Source of the DNA: Phycisphaerales bacterium
GTDB lineage: Bacteria > Planctomycetota > Phycisphaerae > UBA1845 > UTPLA1
DNA: 64,000 nt
Assembly (NCBI GenBank): GCA_022360095.1
Contig: JAKSDK010000138.1
Span: 310,001 to 374,000 of the forward strand
Direction: 5' to 3'
Part shown: in pieces, positions 9,536 through 17,660 of the stretch
Numbering within the stretch: the first letter of the stretch is position 1
Layout of the letters: each line of letters opens with the position of its first letter
Program-made: the position numbers and the translations under genes
The notes under the pieces: model-generated
Told to the model about the DNA's origin: nothing
What the model saw: the letters and a program-made list of their open reading frames with translations, nothing else
The model's database searches: none

Positions 9536-10533
9536 GCGAAGTCGATCACTTGGTGCAGGCCAAGGACCTTGTCGCGTCGGCCCAAGCGAGCGAGCGAGAG
9601 TCGATGGTCTGGCCCCACCGTGACCTGTTGACCCTGGAAGACCTTGCGGCCAACGAAATCACCTTGATTTTGAATACAGCGGAGGCCTTCGAAGATGTCT
9701 CGACGCGTAGCGTCAAAAAGGTCCCCGCCCTTCGCGGACGGGTCGTGGTCAATCTCTTCTTCGAGGACCCAACGAGGACCCGAACGAGCTTCACGCTGGC
9801 CGCCCAGCGCCTCAGCGCCGACGTCATCGATTTCACGGCCAAAACGAGTTCCGTCAGCAAAGGGGAATCCCTAAAAGACACGGTTCGAACGATCGAAGCA
9901 ATGGGCGTGGATATCATCGTTTGTCGGCACTCAGCGGCCGGGGCGACGCATCTCGTCGCGAAGAACGTAAGTTGCCCCGTCATCAATGCCGGAGACGGAC
10001 GGCACGAACATCCGACGCAGGGCCTTCTCGACATGTACACCATGCGAAAGGCCAAAGGCCGTCTGCAGGGCCTCAAGGTGGCGATCGTGGGCGATGTGGC
10101 CAATTCACGAGTGGCCCGGTCGAATTTACACGGCCTATTGAAGCTCGGGGCGGAAGTGACCTTTGTCGGGCCGACAACGTTGGTGCCCAAGGCTTTCGAG
10201 AAACTTGGCGCCCGGATCTGCCATGATTTTGACACGGTGATCGGCGAGTTCGACGTCATCAACATGCTTCGTGTTCAACGTGAGCGCATCGCCTCCAACG
10301 TCTTTCCCAGTTTGCAGGAGTATTCGCGTTTGTTCGGCCTCACAAACGACCGAATGAAACACGCCAAGTCGGATGTTCTCATCATGCACCCCGGCCCCAT
10401 CAATCGAGGTGTCGAAATGTCCGGCGATGTGGCCGACGGCCAAAAGAGCGTCATTTTGGAGCAGGTAACCAATGGTCTGGCCGTCCGCATGGCCGTGATG
10501 TTCCTGTGCAAACAGGCTGCGGAGGCGGGATGA
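9532..10533 (+). CDS. pyrB: Aspartate carbamoyltransferase, catalytic chain
   Basis: A 333-residue ATCase that condenses carbamoyl phosphate and aspartate in de novo pyrimidine synthesis. Visible landmarks are the carbamoyl-phosphate loop FFEDPTRTRTSF, the HPTQGLLDMYT block, and HPGPINRGVEM, which separates ATCase from ornithine carbamoyltransferase. The first is unusual: the Ser of the common STRTR motif is Pro (PTRTR). The N-terminus carries roughly 25 extra residues before the domain. The start overlaps the pyrR stop by 4 bases. No pyrI-type regulatory chain or pyrC follows; a lipoprotein gene is next. Confidence 0.95.
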   Translation: MSEVDHLVQAKDLVASAQASERESMVWPHRDLLTLEDLAANEITLILNTAEAFEDVSTRSVKKVPALRGRVVVNLFFEDPTRTRTSFTLAAQRLSADVIDFTAKTSSVSKGESLKDTVRTIEAMGVDIIVCRHSAAGATHLVAKNVSCPVINAGDGRHEHPTQGLLDMYTMRKAKGRLQGLKVAIVGDVANSRVARSNLHGLLKLGAEVTFVGPTTLVPKAFEKLGARICHDFDTVIGEFDVINMLRVQRERIASNVFPSLQEYSRLFGLTNDRMKHAKSDVLIMHPGPINRGVEMSGDVADGQKSVILEQVTNGLAVRMAVMFLCKQAAEAG

Positions 10534-10673
10534 GAACCCGGGTAAGGCAAGAGACCACGTGCCAAAGCCGGGTTTTTCACAGGGACCGGGGTCGGTTATA
10601 ATCGACGAAACAAGCAATAGGCGGGCCAGGCCCCATGGAACCCTAGGCCCTGTTTTTTACGGGAGAACGAATC

Positions 10674-11207
10674 GTGAAACTTCTTGGTCGAAATCAACTT
10701 CAGGTCTGGATCGTCGTGCTGGGTGTGTTTTGTCTGACGGTCGGTTGTTCAGAGAAAAAGGGGGCCAAGCCCAAGCAAACCGAGGCTGCCAAACAGGTTT
10801 CTAAGAAAACGTCCGTAGAGCAGTCGAGTAATTCCTCCACGATGAAACCCGCTTCCGATTCTCCCGCAAACGAGACCGAGTCTGCCCAGCCGATCAAGGT
10901 GGTCCACAGCCCTGAGCCGACGCCAACCGCCGCCACGGAGACGACACCTGCGAGACAACCTTCACCCGAAGAAGCCAAGGAAGCGGAACGTCAGGAAAAG
11001 GAGGACCTGATCTACGCAACGATTCGAGTCAAAATGGAAGAAATGATCCAGCAGCGAAAAGATCTTTTCGCCGCCGGCAAACCGCCACATGACGAGGAAA
11101 TTCGTCGCTTGGAAGGCTCAATCATGCGTGCCCGGGACCTGCTGATCGAACACGGCGAAGAGGTCGAGGACGTCGATCCGCCGATCGTTCAGACGGGCTC
11201 CCGATAA
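10674..11207 (+). CDS. Putative lipoprotein with low-complexity stalk
   Basis: A 177-residue protein starting at GTG 10674 behind GGGAG (about 10661). The first 25 residues form a signal ending in LTVGC, a good lipobox, so the mature N-terminus is predicted to be a lipidated Cys. After that comes a Lys/Pro/Thr/Ser-rich unstructured region (to about residue 100), then a charged helical region that could form a coiled coil. No domain is recognised. It lies 140 bases after pyrB on the same strand and is convergent with the HAD-phosphatase gene. Confidence 0.7.
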   Translation: MKLLGRNQLQVWIVVLGVFCLTVGCSEKKGAKPKQTEAAKQVSKKTSVEQSSNSSTMKPASDSPANETESAQPIKVVHSPEPTPTAATETTPARQPSPEEAKEAERQEKEDLIYATIRVKMEEMIQQRKDLFAAGKPPHDEEIRRLEGSIMRARDLLIEHGEEVEDVDPPIVQTGSR

Positions 11208-11231
11208 TCATCGGCAAGTTTCGCGACCCGT

Positions 11232-12515
11232 TCACTTCCGCCTTGTGAGGACAAAACCGGTCAGCGCGATCAACTGAAAAGCGATACCGAACAAGACGCG
11301 TGTAAATGCTTCCGTAAGCTCGCCATCGATGGCAGCAAATAAACCCCACAGAATCGTACACAAAGCGACGGCCTGAGCGATGGCACCCAGGAGTTGAGCG
11401 AAGGAGAAATCCGAGTATCGCTGCTCCCGCTTCATCGTGCGAAGTTCCTCGATCATTTGATCGAGCTTGGATTCAAGCCGCTCAACGGCCCGTGGCGGAC
11501 GCTCTGACGCCTTTTGCTCGGGCGATGGGGCCTCTTCCTTGACCGGCTTGACCGGCTTGACCGGTTCGACCGGTTCGACATTCGAAGTCATATCCGGCAC
11601 TACATCGGGCAGATTGGCATCCGGAGAAACCGCCGTCTCCGATGCTTGAGAGATGAGGCTTGTTTCGGGAGGCGCAACCAGGGAAGGAACAGGCTGATGA
11701 AGAGGAACGGGGTCTTCGGACGCAGCCTGCTCCTCTTCAGCAGGACTTGAATCGCGCGGCTCCTCTCGTTCTTTCGCGATTTCCGGCTCGGCCGGTATGA
11801 TCGTCTGGCCCGTCTTGGTCGCTTTCGCTTTGGTCTTCTTTGACTTCGGAGGTTTCGCTGACTTTACTGATTTCGGCGACTCTTTTGACTCAGCTTTCGC
11901 CGACTCTTCGGCAACGTCGTCATCCTTCTTTTCGGGTTTCGACGGCTCCTTCGACTTGGACTCGCGCATGACCAACTCCGCCGCACGGCGGAAGTCCGAG
12001 ACAACAAAATCAGGCTCGGCCTCCGGATCAACCTGTCCGTTGCCCAACAAAATGGTCCGACAACCGGCAGCTTCACCGGCTTGAACATCTCGAATGGCGT
12101 CCCCGACCATCCAGGATGCCTTCAAATCGATCTTCAAATCTTTTGCCGCTTTCAACAACATGCCGGGCTTCGGCTTTCGCAGATCGCTGTCACGGCGGTA
12201 TTCCTTCACCACGGCCTCGGGGGAGTCGAGGTATGGACAATAGTAAATCGCGTCCACACCGGCCCCTTGAGACTTCAGCAGCTTCTGCATCCGCTTATGC
12301 ACGACCCCCAGTTCCTTCTCCGTCAAGTAGCCTCGGGCGACACCGGATTGGTTGGTCACCACAATCACGGGATAACCGGACTCTCGAAGCTTGGCCACGG
12401 CTTCAGCCGTGCCAGGCAATAGGTGAACCTGACTGGGATCTCTCAGATAACCTCGATCTTCGATCAAGGTGGCATCACGGTCGACAAAAACTGCGGGCTT
12501 TGATCCGTTGTTCAT
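11232..12515 (-). CDS. GmhB-like HAD phosphatase fused to a low-complexity, membrane-anchored tail
   Basis: A 427-residue protein. Residues 8-180 match D-glycero-D-manno-heptose-1,7-bisphosphate 7-phosphatase (GmhB): DRDATL with the DxD nucleophile pair, VTNQSGVARGYL, RKPKPGML and MVGDAIRDV. The zinc loop that GmhB normally carries (a Cys/His set just before RKPKPGM) is reduced to one Cys in YYCPYLDS; the rest is SPEAVVKEYRRDSDL. Residues about 185-345 are Lys/Glu/Pro-rich linker, including a tandem repeat, then a short coiled coil, and two hydrophobic helices (about 372-390 and 402-422) end the protein. GmhB itself is about 190 residues, so more than half of this protein is extra. It is last in the lpxK / DHS-like / gmhB run, which supports a role in LPS heptose supply. 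Confidence 0.8.
   Translation of the reverse strand: MNNGSKPAVFVDRDATLIEDRGYLRDPSQVHLLPGTAEAVAKLRESGYPVIVVTNQSGVARGYLTEKELGVVHKRMQKLLKSQGAGVDAIYYCPYLDSPEAVVKEYRRDSDLRKPKPGMLLKAAKDLKIDLKASWMVGDAIRDVQAGEAAGCRTILLGNGQVDPEAEPDFVVSDFRRAAELVMRESKSKEPSKPEKKDDDVAEESAKAESKESPKSVKSAKPPKSKKTKAKATKTGQTIIPAEPEIAKEREEPRDSSPAEEEQAASEDPVPLHQPVPSLVAPPETSLISQASETAVSPDANLPDVVPDMTSNVEPVEPVKPVKPVKEEAPSPEQKASERPPRAVERLESKLDQMIEELRTMKREQRYSDFSFAQLLGAIAQAVALCTILWGLFAAIDGELTEAFTRVLFGIAFQLIALTGFVLTRRK
11539..11579 (-). repeat. Tandem 9-bp repeat encoding a Pro/Val/Lys/Glu linker
   Basis: About four and a half copies of TTGACCGGC, with T/C variants, lie in the linker of the HAD-phosphatase gene. On the coding strand they encode alternating EPV and KPV tripeptides. 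The unit is a multiple of three, so copy number can change without breaking the frame. Confidence 0.75.
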
Positions 12516-12669
12516 GATATCAGTGCTCGCATGGTTGGCGGCTTTGCGATCGACAGTATAACCGCCGCGATCTCATTTTGTCTCAGCAGATTGCTCAAAA
12601 ACCAACGATCCATGGAATGCGAGTTGTGAAATATGATACCGAGCGACGTCATTTCACAAGTCGGGTCCT

Positions 12670-13632
12670 TCAATAGCGCTCGATTAAGGCTTGACGCAGC
12701 ATCGGCAGCAGAATCTCGTGATGTCCGATGACGGAATGGCCACGGTTTCGCTGCACCGGTCTGCCGACGACATTCTGGCTAGGACGATAATGACGGATCA
12801 TATCGAGGTTGGCGGTGGTCATCTTATCCAGATTGCTGCCAAGGTTTCGAGCGACCGCAACGGCCTTCAAGAAAACCTCAGGCAAAATAACAGACGAACC
12901 AATATTGCACCAGACACCCGCCGGAGATTCCGGAGAATCAGGAGCCAGGTCAGCCACGATGCTGCATACCAATCGAAAATCCACCGTGCTAAGCGCAAGC
13001 AGGTCACTTTCCACAACGCTAGCATGCATGTGGATCGTATCTGTCCCCATTGCTACGTGGACGGTGACCGGGATGTTCGACCGATGGGCAGCGACGAGAA
13101 TGCACTGATCCGCATTGGGGGCGTTAATCCGTGTCAGGTGCTCCCCAACTGCGGCCCCCAAACCCACATCAGGAGATGATTTGTGCGCTATGGCATCTGC
13201 AAAAACAGCGGGGGTCTCCTGAACCATGCCAAAGCTGCCGTCATTGATCGTATCGCCCACTTCTTCGCTGGTCTGGCCGACCATGGCCACTTCAACATCG
13301 TGAATGGCAGTGGCGCCGTTCATGACCACAGCCGTGACGATGCCACGCTGAATCAGGTCACAAATAATCGGCGAACAACCTACCTTGACGACATGGGCGC
13401 CCATGGCAAAAACCACCGGACGTCCTGCATGACGAGCCTCGACCACCGCCTCGACGACCGTCTTGATCTCGTTCACACCCAGATAAGCGGGAAGCGAATC
13501 CCACCACTGCCGGAAGCTCGCCCCACTGTCAGGAAGCCCTGCCATCGACACCAGGTCGAACTTGTGGGCACGATCCTCAATCGAATAGGTCTTGAGACGG
13601 GAGAGATCAATCGGTTCGTACTTCTTGGCCAT
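12670..13632 (-). CDS. Deoxyhypusine-synthase-like protein in an LPS gene run
   Basis: A 320-residue protein of the deoxyhypusine-synthase-like fold. The visible signature blocks are VVFAMGAHVVKVGCSPII, VVMNGATAIHDVEVAM and VAMGTDTIHMHA, which look like an NAD-binding Rossmann-type core. True deoxyhypusine synthase acts on archaeal/eukaryotic IF5A, which bacteria lack, and I do not see the catalytic Lys region of that enzyme. The substrate here is therefore unknown. The start at 13632 has GAGG five bases upstream. The gene lies between lpxK and the GmhB-like gene on the same strand, with a 61-base gap to lpxK, which suggests a role in cell-envelope biosynthesis. Confidence 0.8.
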   Translation of the reverse strand: MAKKYEPIDLSRLKTYSIEDRAHKFDLVSMAGLPDSGASFRQWWDSLPAYLGVNEIKTVVEAVVEARHAGRPVVFAMGAHVVKVGCSPIICDLIQRGIVTAVVMNGATAIHDVEVAMVGQTSEEVGDTINDGSFGMVQETPAVFADAIAHKSSPDVGLGAAVGEHLTRINAPNADQCILVAAHRSNIPVTVHVAMGTDTIHMHASVVESDLLALSTVDFRLVCSIVADLAPDSPESPAGVWCNIGSSVILPEVFLKAVAVARNLGSNLDKMTTANLDMIRHYRPSQNVVGRPVQRNRGHSVIGHHEILLPMLRQALIERY

Positions 13633-13693
13633 GAGTGCCTCGCATCTCGGCTGGTGCTATTCGAACGAAATTCGCCGCAAAGAAACGTCTTGC

Positions 13694-14797
13694 TCAGTCA
13701 CCCGAAGTGGGTGTGCAACGTCCGCCAGACTCCAGCGTATCGTCCATCATGTCGGACAGAATCTTGTCCCCTGCCTCGTCAAACTCGATCTCCAGTCGGA
13801 GAACCAACAGCCGACAACCCTCCTCCTTCCAACGCCCCGTCAGTTTAACCGCATCCTTTTCCGTCGTCAGGATGACATTCGCCTCAAGCGTGACAGCGAC
13901 GTCGCCCAATGCTGTGATTTCCTCGCTCGTGTAATCGTGGTGATCCGGGTATTCGTAAGCCGCTACGATTTCGACGCCCGTTTCTTCAACGCTCCGACGA
14001 AAACTATCAAAATTCGCGATGCCGGCAAAAACCACGGCGCGCATCGCTCCGGCACCTTCGACGGGGATTGCTTCGCCTGCAATGTCCATGAAACCGACGA
14101 TCCGATGAACGGCATGGACCACCGGCTTTCCACCTGAGGTCCGGTTGACCTGCGCGAGCATGAGCCGCCGACTCGATGCGTCAACCAGATCACTCCGCGT
14201 CAGCACGATGACATCCGCCCGACGCAAGGACTTCAACGGTTCGCGCAAAAGCCCTCTCGGAAGCATCCAGCCATAGCCGAACGGTGCCGTCGCGTCGATG
14301 AGGACGATATCCAGGTCACGGGCGAGCCGCCGATGTTGAAATCCATCGTCCAGCAACAGCACGTCGGCCCCTTGGGCCCTCGCACGACGCCCCCCGGCGA
14401 TACGATCCGGATCGATCACGACCGAGGCCTTTGGACAGCGCTGCTGGAGAACCAAGGCCTCGTCACTTTCATGACCCCGTCCATCCCGATTCTGACCACC
14501 CTTGTATCCCCGTGTGAGAATCGCGACCTTGCGACCACGTTCAATCAAATCGCCGGCAATCCTGACGGCCAACGGCGTTTTTCCCGTTCCGCCCACGGTG
14601 ATGTTTCCGATCGAAATCACCGGACAACCCACATTGCGCTGCTTGGAGCGAAAAATGTCGTAGTATGCGTTTCGCAATGCAATGGTGAATCGATAAATTA
14701 GCGAAAGCGACGCAAGCCCGGCACGAATCAGATCATAGGGCAGTCCCTTGCGACGGCCCGAGATGAGGGCAAGGAATGACGTACTTCGTGAAGCCAT
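13694..14797 (-). CDS. lpxK: Tetraacyldisaccharide 4'-kinase LpxK
   Basis: A 367-residue lipid A kinase that phosphorylates the 4' position of the tetraacyldisaccharide precursor at the inner membrane, using ATP. The Walker A motif GNITVGGTGKTP (about residues 64-75) is family-specific. It is followed by the RGYKGG block and DDGFQHRRL (the catalytic/Mg region), then VLIDA. The N-terminal about 50 residues contain a hydrophobic stretch (LASLSLIYRF) fitting the membrane-docking helix of LpxK. Its presence argues for lipid A in the outer membrane. It is the first gene of a leftward run with the DHS-like and GmhB-like genes. Confidence 0.95.
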   Translation of the reverse strand: MASRSTSFLALISGRRKGLPYDLIRAGLASLSLIYRFTIALRNAYYDIFRSKQRNVGCPVISIGNITVGGTGKTPLAVRIAGDLIERGRKVAILTRGYKGGQNRDGRGHESDEALVLQQRCPKASVVIDPDRIAGGRRARAQGADVLLLDDGFQHRRLARDLDIVLIDATAPFGYGWMLPRGLLREPLKSLRRADVIVLTRSDLVDASSRRLMLAQVNRTSGGKPVVHAVHRIVGFMDIAGEAIPVEGAGAMRAVVFAGIANFDSFRRSVEETGVEIVAAYEYPDHHDYTSEEITALGDVAVTLEANVILTTEKDAVKLTGRWKEEGCRLLVLRLEIEFDEAGDKILSDMMDDTLESGGRCTPTSGD

Positions 14798-14958
14798 CTG
14801 CGAAGGAGTTTAACGTTTGGCCGATTCCTCCGACAGGGCCTGAGGTGGAAACGCTCCGCATGTTTTTTTGTTTCCATCTCGGACGCTGACAAATCAATCG
14901 ACAAGAGATATGATGACACGGCGAACTTGAGAAGCTAAGGAATAGAGGATGCAATTCG

Positions 14959-15606
14959 ATGAATCGATTCACTCCGAAGCATCACGTGTCGGATAAGGAG
15001 ACAATGGTTTTCGCGGAAGTCCGTCCTTCCGCATCCCCTTTTTATCTGACGATCATCAGCATTGCCCTGTTCTTGACGGGGATGCCGGGCTGCTCCGAAC
15101 TCTTGACCGCACCGGCGCCTCGAACACGCGCGGAGGGAGCGACTCCGCTCAGGCTGGCGAATGTCGCACCGGACGTCGCATTCGATGAAGGAATCAATAC
15201 GCTCAAGCAATATTTCCGAACGGTCGAAGCATCGCCGGCAAACGGCCGAATTGAAAGCCGCATGGTCGAATATGACCAAAAAGGCGGCACAGGGCGGATT
15301 CGCGATGAAACGCTAAAGTACAAGAATCGGATGCGACGCAAGGCGACATTGTGGATCGATGATTCTGAAACCGGGGTCGTGGCCCGATGCCAGGTGCGCG
15401 TCCAGCGGCTCGACACGTCTGATCATCGTTTCTTCCGACCTCATAACGAATTTGACGATATCCCCAACGCCACACCGATCGATCGGGATGCCGGCATTTC
15501 GACGGATCAAAAAGAGGAATGGACGGAGATGCCGCGCGACGTCGCGTTGGAACGCGAACTCCTTCGGATTCTGTCCAGCCGACTGTCCACGACGGCGAAA
15601 GGCTGA
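14959..15606 (+). CDS. Putative lipoprotein
   Basis: A 215-residue protein starting at ATG 14959. It has an unusually long polar N-terminus before a hydrophobic stretch (YLTIISIALFLTGMPGC) that ends in a lipobox-like MPGC around residue 45, so it may be a lipoprotein. A later ATG (15004) within the same frame would give a more usual signal peptide and cannot be excluded. The mature part is mixed alpha/beta with no recognised domain. It is divergent from lpxK and stands alone. Confidence 0.65.
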   Translation: MNRFTPKHHVSDKETMVFAEVRPSASPFYLTIISIALFLTGMPGCSELLTAPAPRTRAEGATPLRLANVAPDVAFDEGINTLKQYFRTVEASPANGRIESRMVEYDQKGGTGRIRDETLKYKNRMRRKATLWIDDSETGVVARCQVRVQRLDTSDHRFFRPHNEFDDIPNATPIDRDAGISTDQKEEWTEMPRDVALERELLRILSSRLSTTAKG

Positions 15607-15608
15607 TT

Positions 15609-15650
15609 GGGGAAAGGGGTCAAGGGATCGAGGATCTAAGGGAAGAAAGA
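15609..15650. repeat. G-rich dispersed repeat, degenerate intergenic copy
   Basis: The stretch contains GGGGAAAGGGGTC and GGGATCGAGGATC just after a lipoprotein stop codon. It resembles the G-rich arm of the elements at 35367, 37878 and 53582, but is the least convincing of the four. Confidence 0.35.
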
Positions 15651-15698
15651 GCAATGCGCACTCGCTCGTTGCCCTGCTGGACGCTCGGCCCCTTCTTC

Positions 15699-17147
15699 TT
15701 ACGCGCCAATGATTTCGCGCTTGAATCTCAGAATTTCCTGATACGCGGCTTTGGGTGAGCAATCCGTCGTAACAAGGCCGTCCTTCTCCGCGCCATCCGC
15801 CAAACGAACACACGTCACCGTTTCCACAAACGGTTTGGAAAAAGCAACCCTGTAAAATTGTCTGACCCATTCGGCCTGGACCTGCGCCGACCATTCGCCA
15901 TGCCAACTGCCGTTCGAAGCGTCGCCCCCGCCTGACGGCACACCGGCCGCCGTGATGTGCAACGGCTTCCCCAGATTGCCGAAGCGATCAAGCAAGGCGG
16001 AAATCTGCATCATGTCACGGGCATAGTGCCCTCGTTCCCCGGACCCGAAGCAGATTTCCAGGCCGAACGCATCAAAGTTGATGCCGCTTTGAACGGCCAT
16101 CTCCGCATACATGGTCGGCGGAATCGTCCGAGGGTCCGTTGCGTAGTATTCTCCCCATGGCAGCGCGATACCAATGATCGCCGTGCTCTTCGGCGCCATT
16201 TGCTTGACAAGCAAGGCCGAAATACGGGTCAATTCCATGATCTGTTCGAACGTGAAGCGGAAATCATTGTGAGCATGAACTCCGCTGATCACCTCCCAGG
16301 CCTGAACGTAGCTCCCGTAAGTCTTCAAGACATGTTTGATATGCTTCGTGACACAATCCCGAAAGTGCTCGTAGTTGTTGGCCCAGCGCTGAAGCCAATC
16401 GGGCAAATGGGTCGGGCTCAAGGATAACAACGAAGCGCCCCAGGCCGGAGTCTTTCGCTGGCGCAGCAGCTTGAGCCACGGATCAATGTTGGTCGGCTTG
16501 TGTGTCCCTTCCTTCGGCTCCATCGAAGACCAATGAAACGGCAGAACCGCGAAGTCGAAGGTCTCGGTCAACCGCCGTACGTACGCCTCGGTATTCTGCT
16601 CAGGATCGACCCGACACCCCAGAGGTCGTTTGACGATCTGGTTGGCCGCCAACCGGCGTTTGAGAAACACCTCAGCGTGAAAAGCACTGACGGCCTCCCC
16701 GGCTCGAACGCCCGCGGCCGTGGCCTCAGCACCGAGGCGAGCGGCTGTCGCCTCATCCGAAGCGGTCATGGCATCAAGCAGAAGACCACGGGCCTTATCG
16801 ATGTCCGCGTAGATCGGCTCTCCCTCCAGGAAGCCGTACAAGCCCCAGTCTTCACGCTTTTGACTGATCTGCATCAGCCGGCCCCGGGCAAGTTCAACGT
16901 TAAGGTCATAAGGCTGTTTGCGTTCCTGGAGCCGGGGCGTGTCCAGCATGATTCGACCAACGCCGTCGACGGGCCACATAATCGACAAAGCCGCGGCCCC
17001 ACGGGATCGGGAATCAAAGACGATCTCGCCGTTCGCAAACTTCAACTCGGCGCGCATGGGCACCCGATCATTCCCGACCAGGTAAGCCCCTGAAAGGTCC
17101 ACGATCTTCGCCGGAGCCCCGTTTTCGTATACTTTGATTCGAAGCAT
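15699..17147 (-). CDS. GH10-like (beta/alpha)8 protein lacking the usual catalytic glutamates
   Basis: A 482-residue protein with a beta-rich N-terminal domain (about 1-110), a helical linker, then a region resembling family 10 glycoside hydrolases (endo-xylanases), about 160-470. FHWSSMEPKEGTH aligns with the GH10 motif around ENxMKPxxG. The strand-4 acid/base motif (normally WDVVNE) reads WEVISG (284-289), and the strand-7 nucleophile motif (normally ITELD) reads ITAAG (398-402). Both catalytic Glu are therefore absent, so xylan hydrolysis by the normal mechanism is unlikely; binding or another reaction is possible. There is no signal peptide. I start at the ATG at 17147; an in-frame ATG at 17225 would add 26 residues of non-domain character. 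Confidence 0.75.
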   Translation of the reverse strand: MLRIKVYENGAPAKIVDLSGAYLVGNDRVPMRAELKFANGEIVFDSRSRGAAALSIMWPVDGVGRIMLDTPRLQERKQPYDLNVELARGRLMQISQKREDWGLYGFLEGEPIYADIDKARGLLLDAMTASDEATAARLGAEATAAGVRAGEAVSAFHAEVFLKRRLAANQIVKRPLGCRVDPEQNTEAYVRRLTETFDFAVLPFHWSSMEPKEGTHKPTNIDPWLKLLRQRKTPAWGASLLSLSPTHLPDWLQRWANNYEHFRDCVTKHIKHVLKTYGSYVQAWEVISGVHAHNDFRFTFEQIMELTRISALLVKQMAPKSTAIIGIALPWGEYYATDPRTIPPTMYAEMAVQSGINFDAFGLEICFGSGERGHYARDMMQISALLDRFGNLGKPLHITAAGVPSGGGDASNGSWHGEWSAQVQAEWVRQFYRVAFSKPFVETVTCVRLADGAEKDGLVTTDCSPKAAYQEILRFKREIIGA

Positions 17148-17312
17148 AACGCTGTGATCTACGGTGTGGCCCAAACCGTGAAAAACCGACTTACTCCCCA
17201 AGCCGGCTCGCACGGGCCGGTTCATTCAGCAAGAACTTCCATGTTGCTCTATCATAAACGGTCTGGCAGGCTACGTACAACACAGCCTCGTCACGGTGAA
17301 AACGCCTGGACC

Positions 17313-17660
17313 TCAAGGCTCCCATAAATATTCCGCCAGGTCGATCCGATCCTCCGTCATGAATAGAATGCCTTCTGCGGTCAGCAGGTGCCGTTGATCC
17401 TTCATACCGGAGCCGGACCTCTCACTTATTCGACCGGAAGCATTGACAACCCGATGCCAGGGCACGTCGAAGCTCAGCGGCGAATCTCGAAGAATCCGCC
17501 CGACCAGTCGCGCTCGGCCTGGTAGTCCCGCGCCCTCCGCAACGCGACCGTAAGTACACACGCGCCCCGCGGGAATGTCACGAATCACAGCCAGGATCCG
17601 TAAATGCGCATCCCTGGGCGGGGAAAGGTCGTGACACGTCGGCTTGGAACCTCGCCTCAT
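17313..17660 (-). CDS. Alkyltransferase-like (ATL) DNA-repair protein
   Basis: A 115-residue protein of the methylguanine-methyltransferase C-terminal fold. The alkyl-acceptor motif, normally PCHRV, is PWHRVV, so the reactive Cys is replaced by Trp. This is the hallmark of ATL proteins, which bind O6-alkylguanine without repairing it and hand it to nucleotide excision repair. The DNA-binding helix region (GRVCTYGRVAEGAGLPGRAR) is kept. Its start overlaps the stop of the upstream 2-hydroxyacid dehydrogenase gene by 4 bases (17657-17660), so the two are coupled, an unexpected partnership. Confidence 0.88.
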   Translation of the reverse strand: MRRGSKPTCHDLSPPRDAHLRILAVIRDIPAGRVCTYGRVAEGAGLPGRARLVGRILRDSPLSFDVPWHRVVNASGRISERSGSGMKDQRHLLTAEGILFMTEDRIDLAEYLWEP

